Positions 36,144 through 45,281 are shown, counted from the stretch's first letter. The stretch is 64,000 bases of DNA from Chroococcus sp. CMT-3BRIN-NPC107 (GCA_019359635.1 JAHHGY010000002.1:34523-98522); one strand, 5' to 3'. A program made the numbers and translations. The notes: a model not told the origin generated them from the letters alone.

Positions 36144-36338
36144 CTATTTTGCTTTTTTGCGTCCAGTGACTTCTACAGGTGTTAGTTCAGACAATTTAAA
36201 GGTGACGATTTTATCCCAGTTACCCCCTTCAAACAACACCGCCGCTTTGCCGTCGGTTACTCTTTGCACTAAGCCAGTGACACCATAGTAAGTATCGTTA
36301 GTATTGGTTACGCGCACTACTGAGCCAGGAAATAGCAT
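36144..36338 (-). CDS. ndhS: NDH-1 subunit S
   Basis: 64 residues. It has the SH3-like fold of NdhS, the ferredoxin-docking subunit of the photosynthetic NDH-1 complex in cyclic electron flow. The conserved [19 protein letters not shown] and [14 protein letters not shown] are clear. The C-terminus is basic (GRKKAK), and the N-terminus has no signal. Full length for the family. It heads a two-gene run with the HAS-barrel-like gene. Confidence 0.92.
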   Translation of the reverse strand: MLFPGSVVRVTNTNDTYYGVTGLVQRVTDGKAAVLFEGGNWDKIVTFKLSELTPVEVTGRKKAK

Positions 36339-36457
36339 AATTTTTTTTGTTAAAAGTTACTTTTTTAAGTTACCTTATTTTGCCTTAGCTCGAAAATTAA
36401 CTCTAGCAGCACATCTTCCTAAATACAGCCTTTTAAAGATGGTCTGCGCGATCGCCT

Positions 36458-37720
36458 TTAGTAATATTTAATTGTCCGTTGACGATAATTTGCCACCGAT
36501 TCTACAATTCCAATTGCAATAAAGTTAGTTAGCATTGCCGATCGCCCGTAGCTAATCCAAGGTAAAGGAATGCCCGTTACCGGGGCTAAACCAATAGTCA
36601 TGCTAATATTTACAATTACCTGAAATACCAGCATTGACAGTACGCCAATTGCTAGTAACGAGCCAAAATTATCTTTAGCAGTGCGGGCAATATGAATCAA
36701 CCGCCAGCAAATTAGCCAGAAAATAAATAAAACCATTAAGCAGCCAGCAAAGCCCAATTCTTCCCCAACGGCAGAAAAAATAAAGTCTGTATGCTGCTCT
36801 GGAATGAAATTAAGCTGAGTTTGAGTACCGTTATTTAAACCTTGACCCCACTTTTCCCCAGCACCGATCGCAATTCGCGATTGAATCAAATGATAGCCGC
36901 CCCCTAGGGGATCTTTTTCGGGATTAAGAAACAGAATAATTCGGTCTTTTTGATAATCTTTTAATATTCCCCATAGCAAACTACCCAATTCCCCCGCGAC
37001 CAGGTTAATTGCTATAGCGCTTACAGCCCCCATCCACTTCCAAGGAAGGGTAAAAAATGCGATCGCGCTCATGGCGATCGTCCACATTATCCAGCCGGGT
37101 AGATACATATTAAACAAAATTATCGAAACTAGGGGCGAAACTAGCAATATTAGCCAGCCTGGATTCGCATTTGCCCAGTAAAGCATCCCCAAAGTAATCG
37201 CCCCAAATACAAGGGAAGTACCCAAATCTGGCTGTAAAAACACCAAAGCCCAAGGTACAGCAGTAATTGCTAAAGCTTTGACAAAAGCTGGAATTGTCGA
37301 AGCAGTTTTGGCGTGTAAAATTGCCGCTAAGGTAACAATAACTCCAACTTTGGCAAATTCTGACGGTTGCAGATTAAAACCACCTACTGTAATCCAGCGT
37401 TGCGCTCCCTTGGCACTTGTGCCAATTATCATAACTGCAATTAAGCTGATATTTGTAAGCCCATAAATTACCCAGTGCAACTGAAGCAAGTTTTCGTAAC
37501 GCCACCGGGCAATTAGCATCGCTACTATTAAGCCAACGCCGCCTACAAGCCAATGTTGCCACCAATCGGTAAGTCCTTGGTTCAATTCGGCACTGCGAAT
37601 CATAATGCCGCCAAACAGCGTTACACTTACGCATAAGCCCAGCAGCCACAAATCTATTTGCTTCCAAGGTGCAAATAAGTAGGGAGAGCTAATTTTAAAT
37701 AGTAGAGAGCGTAACAGCAT
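36458..37720 (-). CDS. rodA: Rod-shape SEDS glycosyltransferase RodA
   Basis: 420 residues with about ten helices. It polymerises glycan strands of peptidoglycan together with a class B PBP during elongation. SEDS marks: GTSAKGAQRWITVGGFNLQPSEFAKVGVI, LVFLQPDLGTSLVFGAI, LGGGYHLIQSRIAIGAGEKWGQG and EQHTDFIFSAVGEELGF, plus TGIPLPWISYGRSAMLTNF. The GxGxxGxG-like and Q-S-x-I-A-I-G pattern distinguishes RodA/FtsW; an FtsW identity is less likely from the context and length. A structured-RNA candidate lies upstream. Confidence 0.92.
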   Translation of the reverse strand: MLLRSLLFKISSPYLFAPWKQIDLWLLGLCVSVTLFGGIMIRSAELNQGLTDWWQHWLVGGVGLIVAMLIARWRYENLLQLHWVIYGLTNISLIAVMIIGTSAKGAQRWITVGGFNLQPSEFAKVGVIVTLAAILHAKTASTIPAFVKALAITAVPWALVFLQPDLGTSLVFGAITLGMLYWANANPGWLILLVSPLVSIILFNMYLPGWIMWTIAMSAIAFFTLPWKWMGAVSAIAINLVAGELGSLLWGILKDYQKDRIILFLNPEKDPLGGGYHLIQSRIAIGAGEKWGQGLNNGTQTQLNFIPEQHTDFIFSAVGEELGFAGCLMVLFIFWLICWRLIHIARTAKDNFGSLLAIGVLSMLVFQVIVNISMTIGLAPVTGIPLPWISYGRSAMLTNFIAIGIVESVANYRQRTIKYY

Positions 37721-37989
37721 TGAGAAACCGCAGCAAGTAAGGTAGTTGTAAGTTTTATAGCATTACTCCTAGCCTTCCTAAAGGTCGCTACCAAAAAGGG
37801 CAAAATTAATTACTCTAGTAGCTTAAGTCTGGTGCGAATAACTATTTATTCGTTGCTAAAAGTGGAATAGTTTTCAAGGGTTAGTTTACGAACAAGACAG
37901 CATCTCTGCTTTTACTTTCGTCTTATTTCCTATCCAACGCTACCCATTACCAACTGAGCAACGCCACTATTTAAACTAATTTGATAATT

Positions 37990-38177
37990 AAAAAGTTGAC
38001 CGCAACGCCGTCTTACCTCAGTTTTAGACCTGGTAAAACCAGGTGGGTATCAGGGCGTTTAGCTTGAAGTTTCCGGGTACAAGCCCGGTTTACTGCTGCC
38101 GAAACGTTTTGATTCCCTTATCGGACAAAACATAGATCAAAAACATTATTGGCAGTCACCAACGTCGCAGCGCAACC
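37990..38177 (-). ncRNA. 6S-like structured RNA candidate
   Basis: About 188 nt on the minus strand. The ends pair: GTTG (38176-38173) with CAAC (37998-37995), then inner CGC/GCG, GCG/TGC and CGT/GCA steps, forming a long, interrupted closing stem followed by five T (37994-37990). The middle forms an apical arm: CGTTT/AAACG (38102-38106 with 38056-38060), AGC/GCT, AGT/ACT and CCGGG/CCCGG (38073-38077 with 38084-38088). A perfect 7-bp hairpin with a 3-nt loop (38028-38044) lies on the 3' side. A TATAAT sits 6 nt upstream. Length, closing stem, open centre and 3'-side hairpin match 6S RNA, which holds RNA polymerase. The name is by architecture only. Confidence 0.55.
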
Positions 38178-38183
38178 TTCCTT

Positions 38184-38189
38184 ATTATA
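38184..38189 (-). promoter_or_regulatory. -10 element of the structured RNA
   Basis: A perfect TATAAT on the minus strand (38189 to 38184) predicts a start near 38177. I see no good -35 hexamer at 17 nt. Confidence 0.55.
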
Positions 38190-38285
38190 ATAGCAATTAG
38201 CTTTCTAGCTTGAGTAAAAATGCAGCAAACCTTTATTTGGCAAGAGATTCAACTAATTTGCTTCTAAAACGAGGCAAGGTATTGT

Positions 38286-39599
38286 TTAAGCTCTACCTCG
38301 AAGAATTTGCGCCATTTCATTTGGTTTGGGTGAGGCTTCTAAGGCTGTTTCTTCGGTAATTCGACCTTCTTCATAGAGTCTGTAGATTGACTGGTTCATC
38401 GTACACATCCCTTCAAAGTTGCATCGTGGAATAATCGATTCTACTTCTTCAATTTCGTTACGCAAAATATAATCTTTGATTGCATCGGTATTAATCATAA
38501 TTTCATGAATTGCCGCTCGTTTGCGATCGGTAGTTCTGACCAAGCTTTGAGAGATTACAGCTACCAAAGACTCGCCGACTTGAATTCGCATTGGCGCTTG
38601 TTCTTCAGGGTTGTAGAGGTTCAAAATCCGCTCAATAGTTTTAGCAGCACCGTTAGTATGGAGCGTACCAAAAACTAAGTGTCCGGTCTGAGCGGCTTTA
38701 AGGGCAGTGTTTACCGTTTCGCGATCACGCATTTCCCCAATTAGAATAATATCTGGGTCTTCTCGTAAAGATGCTTTCAAGGCATTATCAAACTTTAAAG
38801 TATGAATGCCTACTTCTCTTTGCTTAATCAACGATTTTTGACTTTTATGCACAAATTCGACTGGATCTTCAATAGAGATAATGTTTTTGGGCATTTCTTT
38901 ATTGATATAGTCAATCATTGCTGCCATCGTTGTAGATTTACCCGAACCCGTTGGTCCTGTAACTAAAATCAAGCCTTTGTGGTGATGACACAAATCTCGG
39001 AAAACTGGTGGTAAACCTAGTTGTTCCATACTAAGAATTTTTAAGGGAATTAACCGCATTACCATCGCTGGTCCATTTAGCGATACAAACATGTTAATCC
39101 GTACCCGCACCAATCCTTCGTACTGAACCGCACCGTCGTACTCCATATGTTCGCGAAATGCAGCAATTTGGGCTGCCGACAAAATTTCTTCTAGCCAGCT
39201 AAAAAAAGTAGATTCATCAGTTTCTGGATACTGACTAATAATAATCTGACCGCGTTCGCGGAAACGAGGCACTTCGCCAACACCTAAATGCAAGTCAGAA
39301 GCTCCTTGTTCGTAAGCTTCTTGGACTAATTTCTCTAAAGTTGGTTGTACGTCTTTACCAAAACTAGGACGCGCTACTTGAGCCTTGGCTACTGGTGCAG
39401 GTTGATAAGCAGAAGTTGGCGGTAATGGCGCAGGTTGATGAGCAGAAGTTGGCGGTAATGGCGCAGAATAAGTGTTGGTCTGAGAGGCTGCTATCGACTG
39501 CTGCATAACATTCTTAGCAACATTTTGTCTTGGTGGTGGTGGCGGTGGGATGCGGGAATCTGAACGAGTCGAATTTAATGGGCTTTGTGATTCTGTCAT
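38286..39599 (-). CDS. pilT: Type IV pilus retraction ATPase PilT
   Basis: 437 residues from the ATG at 39599; the frame is open to 39698, but that part is unlike PilT. It drives pilus retraction in twitching and DNA uptake. Walker A GPTGSGKST (215-223), GEMRD (289-292, part of the Walker B region) and HLVFGTLHTNGAAKTIERILN are intact. Residues about 1-80 form a Pro/Gln/Ser-rich tail with PPPPPP and a tandem APLPPTSA repeat, unlike the compact 345-370-residue PilT of other bacteria. It is a cytoplasmic hexamer at the pilus base. Confidence 0.94.
   Translation of the reverse strand: MTESQSPLNSTRSDSRIPPPPPPRQNVAKNVMQQSIAASQTNTYSAPLPPTSAHQPAPLPPTSAYQPAPVAKAQVARPSFGKDVQPTLEKLVQEAYEQGASDLHLGVGEVPRFRERGQIIISQYPETDESTFFSWLEEILSAAQIAAFREHMEYDGAVQYEGLVRVRINMFVSLNGPAMVMRLIPLKILSMEQLGLPPVFRDLCHHHKGLILVTGPTGSGKSTTMAAMIDYINKEMPKNIISIEDPVEFVHKSQKSLIKQREVGIHTLKFDNALKASLREDPDIILIGEMRDRETVNTALKAAQTGHLVFGTLHTNGAAKTIERILNLYNPEEQAPMRIQVGESLVAVISQSLVRTTDRKRAAIHEIMINTDAIKDYILRNEIEEVESIIPRCNFEGMCTMNQSIYRLYEEGRITEETALEASPKPNEMAQILRGRA
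39400..39465. repeat. 33-bp tandem repeat inside pilT
   Basis: Two 33-bp units (39400-39432 and 39433-39465) differ at a single base and encode the two copies of an 11-residue Pro-rich unit, APLPPTSA[Y/H]QP, in the N-terminal tail of PilT. Likely to change length by slippage. Confidence 0.85.
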
Positions 39600-40216
39600 A
39601 CATCTACAACTGCTTTTAGGCTTACTAATGACTGTCAATATAAAACGTGGGAGTTGAAAAGTTGCTGGGAAGGTGTGAGATTGACTATCACAAGTCAACT
39701 AACATCAGCCTAGCTTGATTGCTAAACCTACCGATTTGTTGGGCAGAGCAAGCAACGACAAATCCTATCCTCTGCCGTTAGTCTTCCCAAAATATGGCTC
39801 CGATTATCATCTGTGTCTAAATGCAGAGGCAAATATTCTCTGTCTGCGGTTTGTTTATGAGAAAAAATTGCGATAATTATAAGAAATATTAAGCCAATTG
39901 TTAATAAAATATTTAATCTAAATTTAAATCTAATAAATCCCACCTAAAATTAGCCAAGGAAAAACGCTTGAAATTGACATTAGCAAGGGTTTTAGCTGTT
40001 GATTTCAGAGGGCAAATATAGGTTCTAAGCCTTATAATCAACTTTATTAAATATTTGAGTTCATAAACGTAGGATATTGATTGTAAATTTTAATGACTAA
40101 TCGATCATATTGTCAGGAGGTGTCTATATACTAATTTTTAATGGCAGACTAGAAGCGCTCTAAGCAACAGAAATTTTACTCAATTAAAAATCTTTTATTA
40201 CCTTTGGAGGTAAATT
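39600..40216. other. 617-bp region upstream of pilT and the gene at 40217
   Basis: It contains only a weak small ORF at 39728 (see that entry) and A+T-rich sequence; a TATA-like promoter could be anywhere. No RNA seen. Confidence 0.45.
39728..39943 (-). CDS. Possible small membrane-anchored protein
   Basis: 71 codons from a GTG at 39943: a basic N-terminus, a strong membrane helix (ILLTIGLIFLIIIAIFSH) and a polar tail ending in CRCLLCPTNR. No ribosome site and no family recognised. It may be real, since the helix is well formed, or chance in A+T-rich DNA. Confidence 0.3.
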   Translation of the reverse strand: MGFIRFKFRLNILLTIGLIFLIIIAIFSHKQTADREYLPLHLDTDDNRSHILGRLTAEDRICRCLLCPTNR

Positions 40217-40588
40217 ATGGCTCTAGCTCAAAGCTCCAGTCTAGGAAAAACTTACTTTTTGTTTATGGCTAAAAGCTTTTTGATTTGGACTTTTACCTTA
40301 GGCGTATGTTTGTTAGTGGTTGGTTTTCCTTTAGTTGTTTTAATGGCTACTATCGGTTCTTTACTATCAGTTATTCTTCAGTCAGTAATGCCAATTAGTG
40401 CGGTTTTGCTAGTAGCTGGTAGCTTAATTGGTTTAAATGTACTTGCAGTAATTGCTGGCGCTAGTGTTTTAACTTTCAAAGGTATCCATCCCACAGAAGT
40501 GACCTGGTTAAGCTGGCTGAACGGTGAGGTAGATAATGCACACACTTCTATTTATGCGGCTTGTCCTTTAACGTGCGATCTTGAATAG
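40217..40588 (+). CDS. Small membrane protein of unknown function
   Basis: 123 residues with three predicted helices at about 17-35, 38-60 and 65-95 (FLIWTFTLGVCLLVVGFPLV, LLSVILQSVMPISAVLLVAG, LAVIAGASVLTF), then a polar C-terminus with three Cys. A GGAGG sequence (40206-40210) 6 nt before the ATG and a terminator after it make it a convincing gene. No family recognised. Confidence 0.7.
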   Translation: MALAQSSSLGKTYFLFMAKSFLIWTFTLGVCLLVVGFPLVVLMATIGSLLSVILQSVMPISAVLLVAGSLIGLNVLAVIAGASVLTFKGIHPTEVTWLSWLNGEVDNAHTSIYAACPLTCDLE

Positions 40589-40944
40589 CAACATTGCTAA
40601 AACAAAGATTATACGCTAAAAGTGCATCAATCTGCCCGGTTAAAGCCGGGTTTTTTCATGGAAAAAATTGTCGGCTAAAAAACTAAATTCAAAACTATGC
40701 TTGGTCAATATAAGCTCATAATAATTAAAATAAACCGCCCCTGCCTATCTAGAAAATTAACAATAATTGACTAAAGGTCTTTTGTGTTAAGATTTGTATG
40801 TTTGGGGTGCGAGCAAAGTGGAGCTAAAAGCAATGTTGCAAATTAGAAATCCAGCGCTAACAATTTTAAAGTTTGCTTAGTCATAAACTAAAGTAATTTA
40901 TAAAAATACTCTATAGCTAATAGTCAGTAACATCAACTAAAACT
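40589..40944. other. 356-bp intergenic region
   Basis: It contains the terminator at 40635-40656 and otherwise A+T-rich sequence with no gene seen. The promoter of the gene at 40945 is probably here. Confidence 0.5.
40635..40656 (+). terminator. Rho-independent terminator
   Basis: CCCGG/CCGGG with a T-G closing pair and a TAAA loop, followed by six T. It ends the small membrane protein gene. Confidence 0.88.
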
Positions 40945-41325
40945 GTGGATTTTATAGAGAAGGCTTTTTTAGGGCAAATTTTAATTCGCAAAAAACTAAT
41001 TTCAGAGGTTGATTTAGAACGAGCTTTAGTAGAACAGCTTAGTACGGCAAAAAAGCTAGGTGAGATACTGGTAGAACGAAATATGATTTCTGAAACTGAC
41101 CTTAATTACGTACTAGCAGAGCAAAATAGGCTTCTAGGTGAAATTTTGGTGCAAGAAAATTTGATTTCTCAATGGCAATTAGAACAAACTTTAATAGAGC
41201 AAAACCGCACACACAAAAAGCTAGGCGAACTTTTAGTCGAAAGACAGCTAATTTCTGGAGAGCAGCTAGAAAAATTTTTAGAAAAGCAATACTGGCAAAA
41301 AAACGGTTTTTGGCTGATTTCTTAA
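40945..41325 (+). CDS. MshEN-like four-repeat protein
   Basis: 126 residues from a GTG. It consists of four copies of a 23-residue unit, LGxxLxxxxxIxxxxLxxxLxxQ: LGQILIRKKLISEVDLERAL, LGEILVERNMISETDLNYVL, LGEILVQENLISQWQLEQTL and LGELLVERQLISGEQLEKFL. MshEN modules of type II secretion and type IV pilus ATPases are pairs of such units and can bind c-di-GMP; two pairs here would be two modules with no ATPase. The usual RLG and G-L-I residues are replaced by K and other residues, so ligand binding is uncertain. No signal peptide. Confidence 0.75.
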   Translation: MDFIEKAFLGQILIRKKLISEVDLERALVEQLSTAKKLGEILVERNMISETDLNYVLAEQNRLLGEILVQENLISQWQLEQTLIEQNRTHKKLGELLVERQLISGEQLEKFLEKQYWQKNGFWLIS

Positions 41326-41444
41326 CTAATGTAAGCAATCAAATTGGTTAATTAGCCTACCTGTAGCGATCGCTACGCCCATTACCAGTAAATTAATGTA
41401 AAGTAGTATAAATACTTATAAAGGCATTATAGAAGTAACTTGCA

Positions 41445-42806
41445 ATGATCAATGCTAACAATCAATCGCCCCATCATGTAGTTGTTGTTGGTGGCGGCTT
41501 TGGTGGATTGTACGCGGCTAAAGCTCTAAGCCGAGACAAAAATGTTAACGTCACTTTGATTGATAAGCGCAACTTCCATTTATTTCAACCTTTACTATAT
41601 CAAGTAGCTACCGGGACACTATCTCCGGCGGACATTTCTTCACCTTTGCGATCGGTGCTAAATCACAGCAAAAATACTAAAGTGCTGATGGGAGAAGTAA
41701 TTGATATTGATGCCCAAGCGCAAAAAGTTGTTTTACAAAATGAAGAAATAAATTATGACAGTTTGATTGTGGCGACAGGTGTTAGCCATTTCTACTTTGG
41801 CAACGATGATTGGGAAAAAGTCGCGCCAGGATTAAAAACTGTAGAAGACGCGCTAGAAATGCGTCGGAAGATATTTTTGGCTTTTGAAGCGGCAGAAAAA
41901 GAGACAAATCCAGCAATTCGCCGCGCTTGGTTGACTTTTGTAGTTGTCGGCGGCGGGCCAACGGGGGTAGAATTAGCCGGAGCGATCGCCGAACTTGCCT
42001 ACACTACCTTAAAAAAAGATTTCCGCAACATCGATACATCAGAAGCGCGAATTTTGTTACTTGAAGGTATGGATCGGATTTTGCCACCTTACGCGCCCGA
42101 ATTATCCGCAAAAGCCGAAGCATCGTTAAGTAAATTAGGCGTAACGGTACAGACAAAAACTTTAGTTACTAATATTGCTGACGATATTGTGACTATGCGC
42201 CAAGGTGACAATGTAGCACAACTCCCAGCCAAAACAATTTTATGGGCAGCAGGGGTAAAAGCATCGCCAATGGGGGCAATTCTTGCCGAACGCACTGGGG
42301 TGCAACTCGATCGCGCTGGTAGAGTTTTAGTTGAGCCAGATTTAAGCGTAGTTGGGCATCCCAATATTTTTGTAGTAGGGGATTTGGCTAATTTTTCGCA
42401 CCAAAACGACAAACCATTACCAGGGGTTGCACCAGTAGCTATGCAGGCGGGAAACTATGTAGCGACGCTGATTCAACAAAAGCTGAAAGGCAACCAAAGC
42501 GTACCATTTCGCTATTTAGATCGCGGTAGTTTGGCTGTTATTGGCAGAAATGCTGCCGTAGTTGATTTAGGATTTGTCAAGTTTTCGGGGATATTAGCTT
42601 GGCTGACTTGGGTATTTGTTCATATCTACTTTTTAATTGAATACGACAACAAACTGGTTGTGATGTTGCAGTGGGGTTGGAATTATTGGACTCGCAACCG
42701 GGGAGCGCGTTTGATTACAGGGGAATCGCTACTAACAGTTAATGGAGAACAAAGAATAAGCGATCGCTTTACATCGGTAGATAATAAAACTGCTGTTGAA
42801 GTTTAG
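41445..42806 (+). CDS. Type II NAD(P)H dehydrogenase (NDH-2)
   Basis: 453 residues. It passes electrons from NAD(P)H to quinone via FAD without proton pumping. The FAD site VVVVGGGFGGLYAAKAL and the NAD(P) site VVVGGGPTGVELAGAIAEL are clear; VGHPNIFVVGDLANF is the second FAD strand. The C-terminal region WLTWVFVHIYFLIEYDNKLVV is the amphipathic membrane-binding part of this family. It converges directly on the GGDEF/EAL gene with no spacer. Confidence 0.92.
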   Translation: MINANNQSPHHVVVVGGGFGGLYAAKALSRDKNVNVTLIDKRNFHLFQPLLYQVATGTLSPADISSPLRSVLNHSKNTKVLMGEVIDIDAQAQKVVLQNEEINYDSLIVATGVSHFYFGNDDWEKVAPGLKTVEDALEMRRKIFLAFEAAEKETNPAIRRAWLTFVVVGGGPTGVELAGAIAELAYTTLKKDFRNIDTSEARILLLEGMDRILPPYAPELSAKAEASLSKLGVTVQTKTLVTNIADDIVTMRQGDNVAQLPAKTILWAAGVKASPMGAILAERTGVQLDRAGRVLVEPDLSVVGHPNIFVVGDLANFSHQNDKPLPGVAPVAMQAGNYVATLIQQKLKGNQSVPFRYLDRGSLAVIGRNAAVVDLGFVKFSGILAWLTWVFVHIYFLIEYDNKLVVMLQWGWNYWTRNRGARLITGESLLTVNGEQRISDRFTSVDNKTAVEV

Positions 42807-45281
42807 TTACCACTGGGGATTAGTCAAAAGTAATTCCCTCACAGCTTCGCTATCTAACGGGCGAGAGAAGAAAAATCCTTGCCCGTATTTGCATTTCAAT
42901 TCTCTCAGTTTTGCTAATTGTTTTGGGGTTTCTACTCCTTCTGCGGTTACATCCAAATTTAGCTTTTGTCCTAGAGCAATTATTGCCTCAACTATCTGTG
43001 AGTTTCCCGAATTGCTGTTCATACTGTCAATAAAAAAGCGGTCTATTTTTAATTCATCAATGGGAAAATCGTGCAGTCTAGCTAAAGATGAATAACCCGT
43101 ACCAAAATCATCAATAGATAACTGAATCCCTAAATCTTTTAATTCATACAGCATCGCCGTTACCTTTTCAGCGCTTGTCATAATCAGATTTTCAGTAATT
43201 TCTAACTTCAATATAGATGCGTCCAAATCTGTATCGTGCAGAACTCCAGCAACTTCTTTACTAAGATTGGATTGGTTGAAACGTGGACTTGAAAGATTGA
43301 TACTAATTGTTAGTAGCAGATCGGGAAACTGCGCTCGCCATTGCTTTGCCTGTTGACAAGCGGTGCGGATTACCCACTGACATATAGAAATCAGCAAACC
43401 AGTTTCGATAGCTGTTGGTAAAAATTTATCTGGTGATAAAAGTCCCCTTTGGGGATGCTGCCAGCGAATTAATGCTTCAAAACCTGCAATTTTACCGCTT
43501 TCTAGCAAGACTATAGGTTGATATTGCAAGCGAAATTCTTGGCGCTCGATTGCCAATCGGAGGTCAGTTTCTAGCTGCAAAAGCGTAACGGCTTGGGCGT
43601 GCATATCGGCATTGAATATCTCATAACGTGCCGTGCCTTGAATTTTGGCACGGTACATGGCAATATCCGCATCTCTTAAAACATCTTCGGCATAGTTGTA
43701 GCCTGTATTGCTTAAAGTAATGCCAATACTAACAGAGGTAAATACTTCATTAGCATTTAGCGTAAAAGGTAATTGCAATTGCTCTTGAATGCGCTCGACA
43801 ACACGAACTGCATCACTGCTATCTTTAATATCTGCTAGCAAAATTGTAAACTCATCGCCCCCAATACGAGCGACAGTATCGGACTGACGCAGGCACAATT
43901 TGAGGCGGCGGGCAAGTTCAATTAACAAGCGATCGCCCATCAAATGTCCCAAACTATCATTGACGACTTTAAAACGATCTAAATCGAGAAAAAGAACAGC
44001 AAATAAATGTTCCTTGTGTCTTTGATTATGCCCAATTGCTTGCTCCAATCGCTCTATAAATAACACTCGATTGGGTAAGCCTGTGAGCGAGTCATAAAAG
44101 GCATTCTGGCGCAACTGCTCCTCTACTTGTTTGATTTCTGTAATATCTCGGCAAATCATCCGCAATTCTATAGGTTCGCCATCATTATTAAAAATTAATT
44201 GACTGCGCTGGCGTTCCCAGATAATTGAACCGTCTTTGCGAACTTTACGGAATTCAGCTTCAACGATCGCCAATTTTTCCTTGAAGATACTAGCAAATAA
44301 CTGTTGAAAATAATCGCGATCACTTTCATAAATAATGGTAGAAAAATCTCGATAGATTAATTCTTGTTTGCTATATCCCAAAACTTCAGCGCCATACTGA
44401 TTTATAGATTTAATTTTGCCATCGCCTGTAACGATTAAATACGCATCAGGAGCAAAATCGTACAAGCTTTGATATAGCTCCTCGCTCTCCTGCAATGCCT
44501 CAGCTTTAGCAATTTCGGCACTCAGCCGTTGCCCAAAAGAGGAAGCTAAAGAAGCTAGTGCCAAGATAATTAAAGCCGCAATACTAATAGAAAGTGCTAG
44601 TACATAATCATCGTTTCCTGGCGGCTGCTCTTTTAATAACTTAAAGCTGGGGTAAAATTTGACTGCAGCGACTGCTGTATAGTGCAGCGAGTCAATCGCT
44701 AGTCCAGTTAAAACTGCACTACCAAGCTTGCGGATATTTTCTGGAACTTTATCGGCAATAGGATGGAATGCCAACCCTAAAGCGCTAAAACCAAGGATAA
44801 ATGTGGATAAGTTGGCAAGAGCAACAATCTTTAAATCGTACACGGGTACTGCCGCCAATTGCATTCCTGTCATAGCAGTAAAGTGCATACCTATAACCCC
44901 TAGCCCAACAAAACTGCCTCCTGCTAGGAACCGCAGCCAATTTAGGGGTTGTTTAGTTACAAATAACAGCCCGATGCCACAACAAGCGATCGCCACTACC
45001 ATTGATAGAAAAACGATATAAAAGTTGTAGTTAACAGGTATAGGTAAATCGTAAGCCAGCATGGCGATGAAGTGCATTAGCCAAACACTAATGCCAAGAG
45101 CGATCGCCGCTCCCAAGAGCCAAAGCTTGCTGGCACGTCCAGAAGCTAGAGCTACTTGTCTTGCTAAATCTAAAGCCGTGTAGCTGCTGACAGTAGCAAT
45201 TACCAAGGAAAGGACAACTAAGCGCCAATCGTAACTAACCTTAAGAGCTTGGCTAACCTGGATTATTTGGTCATTTGGCAT
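42807..45281 (-). CDS. MHYT-PAS-GGDEF-EAL c-di-GMP enzyme
   Basis: 824 residues. Residues 1-240 are a seven-helix MHYT sensor with MHFIAMLAY, MHFTAMTG and LHYTAVAAV triads that may bind copper and sense gas. Residues about 265-390 are a PAS domain. The GGDEF domain is intact (ARIGGDEFTILLAD) and the EAL domain has FEALIRW and IDDFGTGYSS motifs, so both synthesis and breakdown of c-di-GMP are possible. It is an inner-membrane protein. PilT and the MshEN-like protein lie within 5 kb. The gene ends immediately next to the ndh stop codon on the other strand. Confidence 0.95.
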   Translation of the reverse strand: MPNDQIIQVSQALKVSYDWRLVVLSLVIATVSSYTALDLARQVALASGRASKLWLLGAAIALGISVWLMHFIAMLAYDLPIPVNYNFYIVFLSMVVAIACCGIGLLFVTKQPLNWLRFLAGGSFVGLGVIGMHFTAMTGMQLAAVPVYDLKIVALANLSTFILGFSALGLAFHPIADKVPENIRKLGSAVLTGLAIDSLHYTAVAAVKFYPSFKLLKEQPPGNDDYVLALSISIAALIILALASLASSFGQRLSAEIAKAEALQESEELYQSLYDFAPDAYLIVTGDGKIKSINQYGAEVLGYSKQELIYRDFSTIIYESDRDYFQQLFASIFKEKLAIVEAEFRKVRKDGSIIWERQRSQLIFNNDGEPIELRMICRDITEIKQVEEQLRQNAFYDSLTGLPNRVLFIERLEQAIGHNQRHKEHLFAVLFLDLDRFKVVNDSLGHLMGDRLLIELARRLKLCLRQSDTVARIGGDEFTILLADIKDSSDAVRVVERIQEQLQLPFTLNANEVFTSVSIGITLSNTGYNYAEDVLRDADIAMYRAKIQGTARYEIFNADMHAQAVTLLQLETDLRLAIERQEFRLQYQPIVLLESGKIAGFEALIRWQHPQRGLLSPDKFLPTAIETGLLISICQWVIRTACQQAKQWRAQFPDLLLTISINLSSPRFNQSNLSKEVAGVLHDTDLDASILKLEITENLIMTSAEKVTAMLYELKDLGIQLSIDDFGTGYSSLARLHDFPIDELKIDRFFIDSMNSNSGNSQIVEAIIALGQKLNLDVTAEGVETPKQLAKLRELKCKYGQGFFFSRPLDSEAVRELLLTNPQW

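Larger units (their letters stand above)
37721..38285. other. 565-bp intergenic region holding a structured RNA
   Basis: Between pilT (stop at 38286) and rodA (start at 37720), both minus. The central part, 37990-38177, is the 6S-like RNA candidate. The 270 bp nearest rodA show no further gene. Confidence 0.6.

Noticed and set aside
37990..38177. The structured RNA as SRP RNA, tmRNA or RNase P RNA
   Set aside because: It lacks the SRP GGAAG-GNAGCA core, the tmRNA alanine acceptor and peptide frame, and the RNase P conserved blocks; length alone did not fit these.
39600..39698. 33-codon extension of the pilT frame
   Set aside because: Unlike PilT, and the ATG at 39599 opens the Pro-rich tail found in cyanobacterial PilT.
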